Positions 22,270 to 32,600 of a stretch of 64,000 nt of DNA are shown here, one piece after another (within the stretch, counting starts at the first letter, position 1; each line of letters starts with the position of its first letter). The DNA comes from F22 sp963675625 (GTDB taxonomy: Bacteria; Bacteroidota; Bacteroidia; Bacteroidales; Bacteroidaceae): the NCBI GenBank assembly GCA_963675625.1, contig OY776497.1:1302001-1366000 (forward strand). Direction: 5' to 3'. A program made the translations under genes and the position numbers. The notes below the pieces were generated by a model that saw nothing but the letters and a program-made list of their open reading frames with translations, did no database searches and had not been told where the DNA came from.

Positions 22270-23577
22270 ATGAGCCAAACTTACGAGATGATAGCTAAGA
22301 CCTTTCAAGGATTAGAAGAAATTCTAGCCAAAGAACTAACTGCTTTAGGAGCAAATGTGACAGAGATAGGTCGCCGTATGGTAGCCTTTGAAGGCGATAA
22401 AGAAATGATGTATCGTGCCAACTTCAATCTACGTACCGCCATACGTATTCTTAAACCAATTTTGCGCTTTGAAGCAAAAGATGCAGATGAAGTTTACGAA
22501 AAAGTAAAGGCATTCCAATGGGACGGTCTTCTAGATTCAAAAAAATCATTTGCAGTAGATGCTGTCGTATTTAGTAATGAATTTCGTCATTCAAAGTTTG
22601 TATCTTATAAAGTAAAAGATGCTATAGTAGACTACTTTAGAGAAAAAGATGGCACTCGTCCTTCAGTACGAATCACTCGTCCTGACGTTCTATTAAATAT
22701 TCACATTGCAGAAAAATCATGCACCCTTTCATTAGATTCATCTGGTGAATCATTACACCGTCGTGGCTATCGTCAAGAACAAGTTGAAGCACCTTTGAAC
22801 GAAGTGCTTGCTGCTGGTATGATTTTAATGACTGGCTGGAAAGGCGATTGTGATTTCATCGACCCTATGTGTGGATCAGGAACCATTCCAATTGAAGCGG
22901 CTCTAATTGCTCGAAACATAGCTCCTGGTGTATTCCGTCAAGCATTTGCTTTTGAAAAATGGGCTGATTTTGACGCAGATCTTTTCGATCAAATATACAA
23001 TGACGATAGTCAAGAACGTGAATTCACACATCACATCTATGGATATGATAATAATCCACGTGCGATTGAAATCGCTACACACAACACAAAAGCAGCTGGT
23101 GTAAGTAAGCAGGTCACAATCACTCAACGTGCCATCCAAAAATTTGAAGAGCATCAGGGAAAAGCTATTATGGTTACCAACCCTCCTTATGGAGAACGTA
23201 TATCAACCAATGACATCTTAGGTTTGTATGCCACATTAGGTGAAAAACTTAAACACAAATTCTCGGGCAACGAAGCATGGATTCTTGCTTACCGCGAAGA
23301 CTGTTTTGAAAAGATTGGCTTAAAACCAAGTGTAAAAATCAACTTGTTTAATGGACCACTAGAATGTGAGTTCCGCAAATACGAGATGTTCAAAGGTAAA
23401 TTCAAGGTTCATAAAGTTCATGAGATAGAGTCTCGCGGAAAAGATGCACGTAAAGAGCTTGAAGCACGTGATAAACGTACACGTGAACGTAGCAAGAAAA
23501 AACAAGAGCGTACAGAATTCTATCGACAAATGGAAGAAAAGCGTCGTGCACTTGAAGCTGAAGAAGTCAACGATTAA
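22270..23577 (+). CDS. THUMP-domain class I RNA methyltransferase (RlmL-type)
   Basis: The 435-residue protein has an N-terminal THUMP domain (KTFQGLEEILAKELTALGA..VTEIGRRMVAF) and a SAM-dependent methyltransferase domain with FIDPMCGSGTIPIEAALIARN near residue 200 and the catalytic NPPYGER near residue 300. This is the domain order of 23S rRNA m2G2445 methyltransferase (N-terminal half of E. coli RlmL), which acts on guanine N2. The last 50 residues are highly charged (RDKRTRERSKKKQERTEF), likely an RNA-binding tail. The S9 peptidase gene begins 13 bases later. Confidence 0.88.
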   Translation: MSQTYEMIAKTFQGLEEILAKELTALGANVTEIGRRMVAFEGDKEMMYRANFNLRTAIRILKPILRFEAKDADEVYEKVKAFQWDGLLDSKKSFAVDAVVFSNEFRHSKFVSYKVKDAIVDYFREKDGTRPSVRITRPDVLLNIHIAEKSCTLSLDSSGESLHRRGYRQEQVEAPLNEVLAAGMILMTGWKGDCDFIDPMCGSGTIPIEAALIARNIAPGVFRQAFAFEKWADFDADLFDQIYNDDSQEREFTHHIYGYDNNPRAIEIATHNTKAAGVSKQVTITQRAIQKFEEHQGKAIMVTNPPYGERISTNDILGLYATLGEKLKHKFSGNEAWILAYREDCFEKIGLKPSVKINLFNGPLECEFRKYEMFKGKFKVHKVHEIESRGKDARKELEARDKRTRERSKKKQERTEFYRQMEEKRRALEAEEVND

Positions 23578-23590
23578 ATCCTTAGGACAT

Positions 23591-25612
23591 ATGAAATGGA
23601 CATATAAAATAACCACTATGGCAATGTTTTGCCTAGTCAGCCTAACAATCATGGCACAAACAAAAAAAGAACTCACTTTAGAAGATCTTGTATACGGCGG
23701 ACGTACCTATACAAAGTATCACCCAGCTCGTCTGAGTGGTCTAAGATGGAAGGGAGACACTGCTGTATGGACAAAAGACGGCTATAGCTATGCACTAGAT
23801 GCCCGTCATATGAAAGTAACGTCAGAGCCCCTACCTCAGACAGCCAAACTTAGCAGTAAAGTAAGTAAAACAAAGCTTAAGCCAGTGTTTGTTAATGCGG
23901 ACAAAAGTGCCTTGGGTATGGTAGCACACACCAAAGACAATAACCTATACATTGACGACTTACAGCTAACCAATGAAACTGCAGGCATAGTATGTGGGCA
24001 AACAGTATCGCGCAACGAATTCGGTATTAGCAAGGGTACTTTTTGGAGTCCTTCTGGACGTTATCTTGCCTATTATATAAAAGATGAAAGAGGAGTCAGC
24101 CAATATCCAATAGTAGATATCACAAAAAGAGTTGCAGAAGTTGAAAACGTACGTTATCCAATGGCTGGTATGACGAGTGAAAAAATTCAAGTAGCCATCT
24201 ACGATACAGAAACTAAAAAAACAGTATATCTTCAAACGGGTGATCCAACAGACAAATATTACACCAACATCGCTTGGGGACCACAAGAAGAAAACTTGTA
24301 TCTCATTGAACTGAATCGCGATCAAAACCACAGCAAGCTTTGCCGTTATACCGTAGCAGATGGTAGTATGCAGCAAGTTCTGATTGAAGAGACAAGTGAT
24401 AAGTATGTGGAACCACAACAACCCATACAATTTCTTCCTTGGAATAATAAACAATTTATCTATCAAACACGTGCTGATGGATTCAACCATTTATACATCT
24501 ATGATATTACAGGTAAATTAGTCAAACAATTGACCAAAGGGAACTGGCTTGTACAAGAAGTTTTAGGTATCGATGAAAAGAAAAAAAGTATCATTATAAA
24601 GAGTACAGAAATTTCTCCACTACAATCAAACATATATAGCGTATCTGTACGTAGTGGCAAACGTACTCTAATTGGTGAAGGAAAAGGTGTACACTTTGGT
24701 TTATTATCTAAATCAAAACAATATATTATTGATACATTCACTGCACATGATACCCCACGTAAAATAACAGTCATCGACTTGTACCATCCCCAAAAAGAAC
24801 AAGTCATTTTGGATGCTCCAGATCCTCAAGCAGACTGCGTGCAACCTGAGATCACTGTTGGTACAATCAAAGCAGCCGATGGAGTGACTGATTTATATTA
24901 TCGCCTAACTAAACCAGTCAACTACAATCCAAATAAAAAATACCCTACCGTAGTATATGTGTATGGTGGACCACACGCACAACTTGTCAGAGATGTTTAT
25001 CAATGGGATGCCGATGGACGAGATATTTATATGGCTGAAAAGGGATATGTATGCTTTACTCTAGATAGCCGTGGTAGTAGCAACCGTGGATTAAAATTTG
25101 AGAATGTTACATTCCGTCACCTAGGCATCGAGGAATGCAAAGACCAAATCAAAGGTGTAGAATTTCTTAAATCACTTCCTTATGTAGATGCCAACCGTAT
25201 CGGCGTACACGGATGGAGTTTCGGTGGTCATATGACAACAGCCTTGATGCTTCGCTACCCTCAAATATTCAAAGTGGGTGTAGCAGGAGGTCCTGTCATG
25301 GACTGGAGCAAGTATGAAGTTATGTACGGTGAACGGTATATGGATACCCCAGAAAGCAACCCTAAAGGATATGAAGCCACAAATTTGGTCAACCTTGCTG
25401 GTCAATTGAAAGGACGCTTATTACTTATCCACGATGACCATGATATCACTGTAGTACCTCAACACACTTTAAGCTTTATCAAAGCCTGTGTAGAAGCCCG
25501 CACATATCCAGATCTACTAGTCTACCCTAACCATCCTCATAACGTACGTGGTAAAGATAGAGTACATCTAACGTATAAGATTGTTCAATATTTTGACGAT
25601 CATTTGAAGTAA
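23591..25612 (+). CDS. S9-family dipeptidyl peptidase (DPP IV-like)
   Basis: This is a secreted or periplasmic serine peptidase of about 673 residues. A signal peptide (ITTMAMFCLVSLTIMAQ) begins at the ATG 23591; an in-frame start further upstream at 23444 would lie in the methyltransferase gene and lacks a signal, so it is rejected. The N-terminal half forms the beta-propeller (DUF/DPPIV_N), and the C-terminal alpha/beta hydrolase carries the nucleophile GWSFGGH, the Asp in LLLIHDDHDITV, and the His in YPNHPHNVRGKDRVHL. Enzymes of this family cut Xaa-Pro or Xaa-Ala dipeptides from peptide N-termini; the exact specificity is not visible. Confidence 0.92.
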   Translation: MKWTYKITTMAMFCLVSLTIMAQTKKELTLEDLVYGGRTYTKYHPARLSGLRWKGDTAVWTKDGYSYALDARHMKVTSEPLPQTAKLSSKVSKTKLKPVFVNADKSALGMVAHTKDNNLYIDDLQLTNETAGIVCGQTVSRNEFGISKGTFWSPSGRYLAYYIKDERGVSQYPIVDITKRVAEVENVRYPMAGMTSEKIQVAIYDTETKKTVYLQTGDPTDKYYTNIAWGPQEENLYLIELNRDQNHSKLCRYTVADGSMQQVLIEETSDKYVEPQQPIQFLPWNNKQFIYQTRADGFNHLYIYDITGKLVKQLTKGNWLVQEVLGIDEKKKSIIIKSTEISPLQSNIYSVSVRSGKRTLIGEGKGVHFGLLSKSKQYIIDTFTAHDTPRKITVIDLYHPQKEQVILDAPDPQADCVQPEITVGTIKAADGVTDLYYRLTKPVNYNPNKKYPTVVYVYGGPHAQLVRDVYQWDADGRDIYMAEKGYVCFTLDSRGSSNRGLKFENVTFRHLGIEECKDQIKGVEFLKSLPYVDANRIGVHGWSFGGHMTTALMLRYPQIFKVGVAGGPVMDWSKYEVMYGERYMDTPESNPKGYEATNLVNLAGQLKGRLLLIHDDHDITVVPQHTLSFIKACVEARTYPDLLVYPNHPHNVRGKDRVHLTYKIVQYFDDHLK

Positions 25613-25653
25613 ACAAAACGACAAACAATATATAACCAGAAACAAAACAAAAA

Positions 25654-26937
25654 ATGAAAGTTATTCTACTAGGTTCAGGCGGACGTGAACATGCTTTGGC
25701 ATGGAAGATTGCACAAAGCGACCGTATCGAAAAATTATTTATCGCGCCAGGTAATGCAGGAACAGCAGAAGTGGGAGAAAACGTAGCCATTTCAGCTACT
25801 GATTTCCCAGCTTTAAAGGTCTTTTGCTTACAGGAAAAGATAGATATGGTTGTTGTAGGCCCTGAAGACCCTTTGGTAAAAGGAGTGTACAACTTTTTCC
25901 GTGATGATAGCGAACTACAACACATTGCCGTTGTCGGTCCATCACAAGAAGGAGCGGAACTTGAAGGCAGTAAAGAGTTTGCCAAAGAGTTTATGCAGCG
26001 TCACAATATTCCAACAGCAAAATATCTTTCTGTACAAAAGAACAATTTAGAAGAAGGACTTGCTTTCTTGAAAACTTTACAAGCTCCCTACGTTCTGAAA
26101 GCCGATGGACTATGTGCCGGTAAAGGAGTATTGATTCTTCCTACATTGCAAGAAGCCGAACGCGAACTTAAAGAAATGCTAGGAGGCATGTTTGGCGATG
26201 CTTCTTCAACGGTAGTTATTGAAGAATTTTTAAGTGGTATAGAATGTTCCGTTTTTGTTTTAAGCGATGGAGAAAACTATAAAATTCTCCCAATAGCTAA
26301 AGATTACAAACGCATAGGAGAAGGAGACACCGGACTAAATACTGGAGGAACAGGCAGTATCACTCCAGTGCCTTTTGTAGATAACACCTTCTACAACAAA
26401 ATAGAAGAACGTATTGTACGCCCTACCATTGAAGGCTTGAAAGCTGAAAACATTGATTACAAAGGATTTATCTTCTTGGGATTGATTGAGGTAGACAAAG
26501 AACCAATGGTCATTGAATACAATGTACGTATGGGCGATCCAGAAACAGAAAGCGTCATGTTACGTATTAAAAGTGACTTAGTAGACCTACTCGAAGGTGT
26601 CGCTCAAGGCAACTTAGACACACGTACACTAGAGATAGATGAACGTGCAGCAAGCTGCGTAATTATGATGAGTGGTGGTTATCCAGAAACATATGAGAAG
26701 GGCTATCCTATCACAGGCTTGAAAGAAGCAGCAGCACATGGTGCAACAATCTTTCATGCTGGTACCAAACAGAATGGAGATGACGTTGTGACTAATGGTG
26801 GCCGTGTATTAGCTGTTTGCGCTCTTGGTGCAGATCGTCACGAAGCCTTAAACACCTGTTACGCTGCAGCTAACCTAATAGAATTTAAAGACAAGTATTT
26901 CCGTAAAGATATCGGATTTGATTTGCAAGATAAATAA
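25654..26937 (+). CDS. purD: Phosphoribosylamine--glycine ligase
   Basis: PurD (427 residues) catalyses the second step of purine synthesis, ATP-dependent joining of glycine to phosphoribosylamine. The start VILLGSGGREHALAWKIAQS, VVGPEDPLVKGV, the ATP-grasp loop YVLKADGLCAGKGVLI and the metal-binding EYNVRMGDPETE are textbook. Length is standard. It lies 42 bases after the S9 peptidase gene and only 3 bases before the membrane protein gene, so it begins or shares the transcript continuing into the ABC transporter genes. Confidence 0.97.
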   Translation: MKVILLGSGGREHALAWKIAQSDRIEKLFIAPGNAGTAEVGENVAISATDFPALKVFCLQEKIDMVVVGPEDPLVKGVYNFFRDDSELQHIAVVGPSQEGAELEGSKEFAKEFMQRHNIPTAKYLSVQKNNLEEGLAFLKTLQAPYVLKADGLCAGKGVLILPTLQEAERELKEMLGGMFGDASSTVVIEEFLSGIECSVFVLSDGENYKILPIAKDYKRIGEGDTGLNTGGTGSITPVPFVDNTFYNKIEERIVRPTIEGLKAENIDYKGFIFLGLIEVDKEPMVIEYNVRMGDPETESVMLRIKSDLVDLLEGVAQGNLDTRTLEIDERAASCVIMMSGGYPETYEKGYPITGLKEAAAHGATIFHAGTKQNGDDVVTNGGRVLAVCALGADRHEALNTCYAAANLIEFKDKYFRKDIGFDLQDK

Positions 26938-26940
26938 AGG

Positions 26941-27846
26941 ATGAGAAGAATTCCCTTAATAAAAAAACTAATCACTAGTAAGGCCACATTTCCGGTGGCC
27001 CTAGTGATTAGTATATGTATATGGTGGTTATTTCCCTCTCAAATACTATGTTCGATCGGTTATCTCATCGGACTTGGATTGATGTGGTTTATGAATCAAC
27101 GTTTTGTCATATTACAAGGGAAAATCACTTCATTTCTTGGTTTATTTGCACTATGCATAGCTTCGACTCCCCTTCTTCATCAATCACCAGATGGATTGTA
27201 CATATTGATTAGCTCTATGGTTTGCCAAAGTATTCTCTTCTTGGGATACGGGCATCCAGATCGTGTACAAATACTTCAGGTGTGCGGTTTATTTATAGGA
27301 GCCCTGGCTATTTGGAACCCAGTTGTATTGTATCTACTTCCGTTGATTTGGTTGAATGCCCAACATTGCAAAGTACTCACATGGAAAAGTTGGGTTTCAT
27401 CAATTATCGGCACAATGATCCCCACATTGTTTTGGTGGGCATGGGCTTTTAATCAGCAAAAAGCTGGCTTTATTAGCCATCATTATAGTACACTGAGTGA
27501 TTGGGCATGGCACACAAGCCATCCTGTAGCTTATTGGGCAACTTGTGGGCTGCTCCTGATTATGCTTCTGATGGGAATTTCCTCACTAGCTTTCAATAAA
27601 CAAGGAGTACGTACACAAACTATGCACTACCTATACTCTGTGACAGAAGCTGGTGGTCTTGGACTCTTTTTGATGCTTGTCATTCCTGAAAAATGGCTTT
27701 TATTTTTACCACTCACTATATGGGGTGTAACATGGGGCACCATTCGTTTCCTCAGAAGAGGGAAGAGTTGGTTGCATGTAGCCCTTCTTCTTATTTTGGT
27801 TGCGACTATGATAGGGATAGCTACCCTACACTATTTTGAGCTGTAA
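26941..27846 (+). CDS. Multi-pass membrane protein, unknown function
   Basis: The 301-residue protein has about eight hydrophobic segments and very little soluble part; it is rich in Trp. I recognise no enzyme motif. It may belong to the Bacteroidetes-specific membrane family often seen after purD (DUF6427-like), but this is uncertain. It follows purD by 3 bases and precedes the zinc-type lipoprotein gene by 18. A very strong hairpin lies within its first 24 codons (26968-27011), which may limit its expression. The position beside an ABC system without a permease is notable, but it does not look like a ZnuB-type permease. Confidence 0.75.
   Translation: MRRIPLIKKLITSKATFPVALVISICIWWLFPSQILCSIGYLIGLGLMWFMNQRFVILQGKITSFLGLFALCIASTPLLHQSPDGLYILISSMVCQSILFLGYGHPDRVQILQVCGLFIGALAIWNPVVLYLLPLIWLNAQHCKVLTWKSWVSSIIGTMIPTLFWWAWAFNQQKAGFISHHYSTLSDWAWHTSHPVAYWATCGLLLIMLLMGISSLAFNKQGVRTQTMHYLYSVTEAGGLGLFLMLVIPEKWLLFLPLTIWGVTWGTIRFLRRGKSWLHVALLLILVATMIGIATLHYFEL
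26968..27011. promoter_or_regulatory. Strong RNA hairpin at the start of a coding region
   Basis: The arm CTAATCACTAG (26968-26978) pairs perfectly with CTAGTGATTAG (27001-27011), and GGCCAC (26982-26987) with GTGGCC (26995-27000). This gives 17 pairs with a 3-base bulge and a 7-base loop. Seven A precede it (26961-26967), so on the minus strand it has the form of an intrinsic terminator; on the plus strand no T-run follows. Confidence 0.75.
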
Positions 27847-27864
27847 ACATCAGAGATCAACAAT

Positions 27865-28785
27865 ATGAAAAGAAACTACACACTATATACATGCTTGCTA
27901 GTAATTATTTATTCACTTGTACTTAGTGGCTGTACAAGCAAACATGTTTCTGACAAAAATATCATTTTTGTATCTATCGCTCCTCAACGTTATTTTGTAC
28001 AAGCTATAACCAAAGATGATTTTAGAATTTATACGATGATAGGTCCAGGTGAAAACCCAGAGACTTATGATCCTAGCCCTACACAAATGGTTCTATTAGC
28101 TCAGGCAAAAGCATATTTCCGAATTGGATATATTCCCTTTGAGACTAGTTGGATGCATCGCATTCAAAAAAATGCTCCTACTCTTCCTATATACGACATG
28201 TCTACGGGAATCGTCCCATTAAAGCTACATCAAAGTGAAGAAGATGCACATCACCATAATATAGACCCACATATATGGCTTTCATGTAAAAATGCACAAA
28301 AGATTGCTCGATATACCGTGGACGCACTGTGTCAATTGGTTCCAGAAAAGAAAGCATTATACACACAACGATATGATTCGTTGAATAATGAAATTATGCG
28401 TGTAGATCGTTTAATTCAAAAACAAGTAGTGCAACTCCCTCAAGCGTATAAGCAATTTCTTATATATCATCCTGCACTATCCTATTATGCGGAAGAATAT
28501 GGTTTGCACCAAATTGAGATTGCCCATTTAGGAAAAAGTCCAACACCTTCTCAACTTCAAAGTGTGATAGACACTGGTAAAGCGAATGACATTCGCGTAA
28601 TCCTTGTTCAAGAAGAGTTCGACAAACGTCAAGCTAAAAGCATAGCTGGCATGCTCAACGCATCTGTACACAACATTTATCCACTGTCAGAAGATTGGAG
28701 TAATAGCATGCTTCATGTTGTCCATTGCTTACAAAAAGCAGCGCTATCAAATAGTCAAACAAAAGAAGAAAAAAAGAATGAGTGA
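27865..28785 (+). CDS. Zinc/manganese-type ABC transporter substrate-binding lipoprotein
   Basis: The 306-residue product is a cluster A-I (ZnuA-like) metal-binding lipoprotein with lipobox LVLSGC. Metal ligand regions can be placed: NPETYDPSP (usually DPHxYEP, so the first His is Glu here), DPHIWLS with His, YHPALSYYAEEYGL with His, and an acidic VQEEFDK region. A short His-rich loop EEDAHHHN precedes DPHIW, as in zinc-specific members. It shares an 8-base overlap with the ATPase gene. Metal identity (zinc) is inferred from the loop. The missing first His is either normal for Bacteroidetes members or a functional change. Confidence 0.85.
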   Translation: MKRNYTLYTCLLVIIYSLVLSGCTSKHVSDKNIIFVSIAPQRYFVQAITKDDFRIYTMIGPGENPETYDPSPTQMVLLAQAKAYFRIGYIPFETSWMHRIQKNAPTLPIYDMSTGIVPLKLHQSEEDAHHHNIDPHIWLSCKNAQKIARYTVDALCQLVPEKKALYTQRYDSLNNEIMRVDRLIQKQVVQLPQAYKQFLIYHPALSYYAEEYGLHQIEIAHLGKSPTPSQLQSVIDTGKANDIRVILVQEEFDKRQAKSIAGMLNASVHNIYPLSEDWSNSMLHVVHCLQKAALSNSQTKEEKKNE

Positions 28786-29548
28786 GCAGCCTACAATTAT
28801 GGAGATTAGTAACCTTTCCACAGCATATGACAGTTCAAATGTATTGGAGGGGGTCAACCTGAACATCCATGCCAATGACTACTTAGGCATCATTGGGCCA
28901 AATGGAGGAGGTAAAAGTACATTACTCAAATGTATCTTGGGTATAAAAAAACACTCTGGAACAATCCGTTTTTTCGACAAAAATGGAGAAGAAACTCATA
29001 GCCCTAAAATTGGTTACTTACCTCAATACACTAAGGTTGACAGCGATTTTCCGATTATAGTAGAAGAGGTTATTCAAGCTGGAATTCCCTGCAAGCCCCT
29101 ACAATGGAGAAAGAAAAAACAAGCCCAACACCTAGTTGAACAAACAATGGACAAAGTAGGTGTGAGTAATTTAAGCAAACTTCCCATAGGCCAACTTAGT
29201 GGTGGACAGTTACAACGAGTACTTTTGGGACGCGCTATCGTTTCGCAACCAGATATCTTAATGTTGGACGAACCCAACACTTATCTAGATAAAACGCACG
29301 AGATCAAACTCTACGAGATACTTGCTGAAATTAATAAAGACTGTGCCATTATATTAGTTAGCCACGATGTTGGTACGATTCTCCAACAGGTCAAACAAGT
29401 AGCTTGTGTAGAACGCACATTGCACTATCATTCTTGTAAAGAAGTGGATCAAAAATGGATAGGTCAAAGTCTCCATTGCCCAATCGATATTGTGGGACAC
29501 GGCGATTTACCTCACCGCATACTCCCACGTCATTCCAATGATAATTAA
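28778..29548 (+). CDS. Zinc/manganese-type ABC transporter ATPase
   Basis: This ATPase of 256 residues has Walker A GPNGGGKSTLL, signature LSGGQLQRVLLGRA, Walker B ILMLDEP, and switch His in SHDVG. The frame extends upstream, but the ATG at 28778 in AATGAGTGA overlaps the previous stop by 8 bases and gives MSEQPTIMEI, the usual start. It belongs with the substrate-binding lipoprotein. No permease gene is next to it: the following gene is a DUF2723 protein behind its own promoter-like sequence. The permease must be elsewhere in the genome or lost. Confidence 0.93.
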   Translation: MSEQPTIMEISNLSTAYDSSNVLEGVNLNIHANDYLGIIGPNGGGKSTLLKCILGIKKHSGTIRFFDKNGEETHSPKIGYLPQYTKVDSDFPIIVEEVIQAGIPCKPLQWRKKKQAQHLVEQTMDKVGVSNLSKLPIGQLSGGQLQRVLLGRAIVSQPDILMLDEPNTYLDKTHEIKLYEILAEINKDCAIILVSHDVGTILQQVKQVACVERTLHYHSCKEVDQKWIGQSLHCPIDIVGHGDLPHRILPRHSNDN

Positions 29549-29588
29549 GCTAAAACAAAATAACGGAGACAATATAAGAAAAAAATGC

Positions 29589-29596
29589 TATCTTTG
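29589..29596 (+). promoter_or_regulatory. Candidate -7 element for the DUF2723 gene
   Basis: TATCTTTG lies 55 bases before the start codon at 29652. A matching -33 TTTG is not seen. Confidence 0.45.
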
Positions 29597-29651
29597 TCGA
29601 CAACGATAAAAAACAGCATATATCAACTGATAAAAGAACTCATTATACCTC

Positions 29652-32600
29652 ATGAAGAAGTATCAAAAACTCAACAACTTAACTGGTTGGATAGTCTTTG
29701 CCATTGCAGCTTTTACGTACTGTATGACTGCCGAGCCTACAGCCAGTTTTTGGGATTGCCCTGAATTTATTACGACAGCATTTAAACTAGAAGTTGGTCA
29801 CCCACCAGGTGCACCTTTCTTTATGCTTATGGGTAATTTCTTTAGCCTTTTTGCACCAGATACAGCACACGTTGCTTATGCTATAAATATCATGAGTGCA
29901 TTAATGAGTGCTTTATGTATCTTATTCTTATTTTGGACAATTACGCACTTAGTACGTAAAATGTTCAATAATGATTCCCCTAACCTGACGCAGACCATCA
30001 CCATTCTTGGTAGTGGTATAGTGGGTGCTTTGGCATATACTTGGAGCGACACCTTTTGGTTTAGTGCTGTCGAAGCCGAAGTATATGGTAGCAGTTCCCT
30101 CTTTACTGCAGCTGTCTTTTGGTTAATTTTGAAATGGGAAGATAGTGCAAATGATCCGCATAGTGACCGTTGGTTAATTTTGATTGCTTACCTTACAGGT
30201 CTAAGCATCGGAGTGCACTTATTAAATCTACTCTGTATCCCAGCTATTGTCTTAGTATACTATTTCAAGAAAAATCCAGAGGCAAAAGCACGGGGTATTC
30301 TGATGACACTAGTAGCATCTGTTGTGCTTATTGGAGCCGTTCTATACGGCATGATACCAGGCGTTGTTAAAGTCGGTGGATGGTTTGAACTATTCTTTGT
30401 AAACGATCTTAGTCTACCATTCAACACTGGCTTGATTATCTATATGATTTTGCTTATTGGCATCACTGTATGGGCCATGTATGCAAGTAGTCGTGACTTG
30501 GATAAAATGAACGAAAAAGGAGCTAAAGCTGCACAAAAACAAATGCATATTAGCTTCCTTTTAACCATTGCTTTCACTGGTATTCCATTTATTGGTTATG
30601 GCTTGAAGAGCTATGTCTTTGGTTTCATTATACTAGTCGGACTAGGTATATACTTACTAACAGATCTTTTTGGGAAACTGAAGATTAGTCAACGCACAAT
30701 CAACACAACTGTTCTTTCTGTTTTCATGATTCTTGTAGGATATTCTAGTTACGCAGTAATTGTCATCCGTTCATCTGCCAATCCACCTATGGATCAGAAC
30801 TCTCCTGAGGATGTCTTTACACTTGGTGAATACTTGGGTCGTGAACAATATGGTACTCGCCCACTTTTTTATGGTCCACAATATTCTAGCCGCGTACAAC
30901 TAGAGGTTGAAGGCAATTATTGTAAACCAGTTGCCGTAAAAGGACACGCACGTTATATCCGCAAGGAAAAAGACTCTCCTGATGAAAAGGACAGTTACAA
31001 AGAAATGCCAGGGCGTATGGATTACAAATATGCCCAAAACGTATTTTTCCCTCGAATGTATAGTTCTGCGCATACACAATACTACGAAAATTGGATGGAT
31101 ATCACAGGTACCATGGTGCCTTATGATGACTGTGGACAAACAGTACAAGTCAAAATACCAACTCAATGGGAAAACTTGAGTTTCTTCTTCTCTTACCAAC
31201 TGAATTATATGTATTGGAGGTACTTCATGTGGAACTTTGCAGGTCGTCAAAACGACATACAAGGCCATGGAGAAATTGAGCATGGCAACTGGATCACAGG
31301 TATCCCTTTTATAGATAATGTACTTGTAGGCGATCAGAGTCTAGCACCCAAAAGTCTACTTAATAATAAAGGACATAATGTATTCTACTGTCTTCCACTA
31401 CTACTTGGTCTGCTAGGCCTTTTCTGGCAGTTATCACAAAAACGTAGGGGGCAACAACAGTTTTGGGTTGTGTTTATGCTCTTCTTTATGACGGGTATAG
31501 CCATTGTCATCTACTTGAATCAAACTCCAATGCAACCACGTGAGCGCGATTATGCATATGCAGGTTCCTTCTATGCCTTTGCTATTTGGATTGGTATGGG
31601 TGTAGCAGCACTAGCAGAAGCGCTTCGAGATATATTGAAAAACAAACCTGCATTGGCAGCTGGTATTGCCTGCGTATTGGGTATTTTAGTTCCCATTCAA
31701 ATGGTCAGTCAAACATGGGATGATCACGATCGCTCAGTACGCTATGCCACTCGTGACTTTGGTCAAAACTATTTGATGACCACACAAGATGAAGCACATC
31801 CTATCATCTACACCAATGGAGATAACGATACTTTCCCACTATGGTATAACCAAGAAGTAGAAAATTTCCGCACAGATGTACGTGTGTGTAATCTAAGTTA
31901 TCTGCAAACAGACTGGTATATCGATCAAATGAAACGTCCTCAATACAAATCACCAGGTCTTCCTATTACTTGGGATAGAACTGAATATGTAGAAGGGGCA
32001 AATGATTATATCTCGGTAGAACCTAATCTGATGTCCGACGTAATAAAGCTTTACAAAGATGCAAAAGCCAAAGATAAAGCTCGTGGCGACGGAAAACAGA
32101 CTGCCCTTAAGAATGTACAAAAAGCATTTGGAGAAAACCCATACGAATTGCACAACATCTTAAAACATTGGGCAAAAGATAGCAAAAGTGATCTTCACGT
32201 CATTCCAACAGACAGCATCGTTCTGAAAATAGATAAAGAGGCTGTTAAACGTTCTGGTATGTTACTTCCAGAGCACGACAGCATTCCTGAATATATGCAT
32301 ATCAGTTTGAAAGGTAAGCGCTCGCTATACAAGAGCGAATTGATGATGCTTGAAATGTTGGCTAATTCCAACTGGGAACGTCCTATATATATTGCTATCT
32401 CAGTTGGTTCTGGCAATATGCTAGGTATGGAAAATCACTTCACACAAGAAGGTCTTGCCTACCGCTTTACCCCATTTGATACGAAGAAAACTGGTACAAG
32501 CATTGACTCAGAGCGTATGTACACCAACTTGATGTCACGCTATAAATTTGGAGGTATAAGCACACCAAGAGTCTACCTGGATGAGAACACACTGCGTATG

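Noticed and set aside
23444..23590. Longer N-terminus for the S9 peptidase
   Set aside because: It would overlap the methyltransferase gene by 134 bases and put a basic stretch before the signal peptide.
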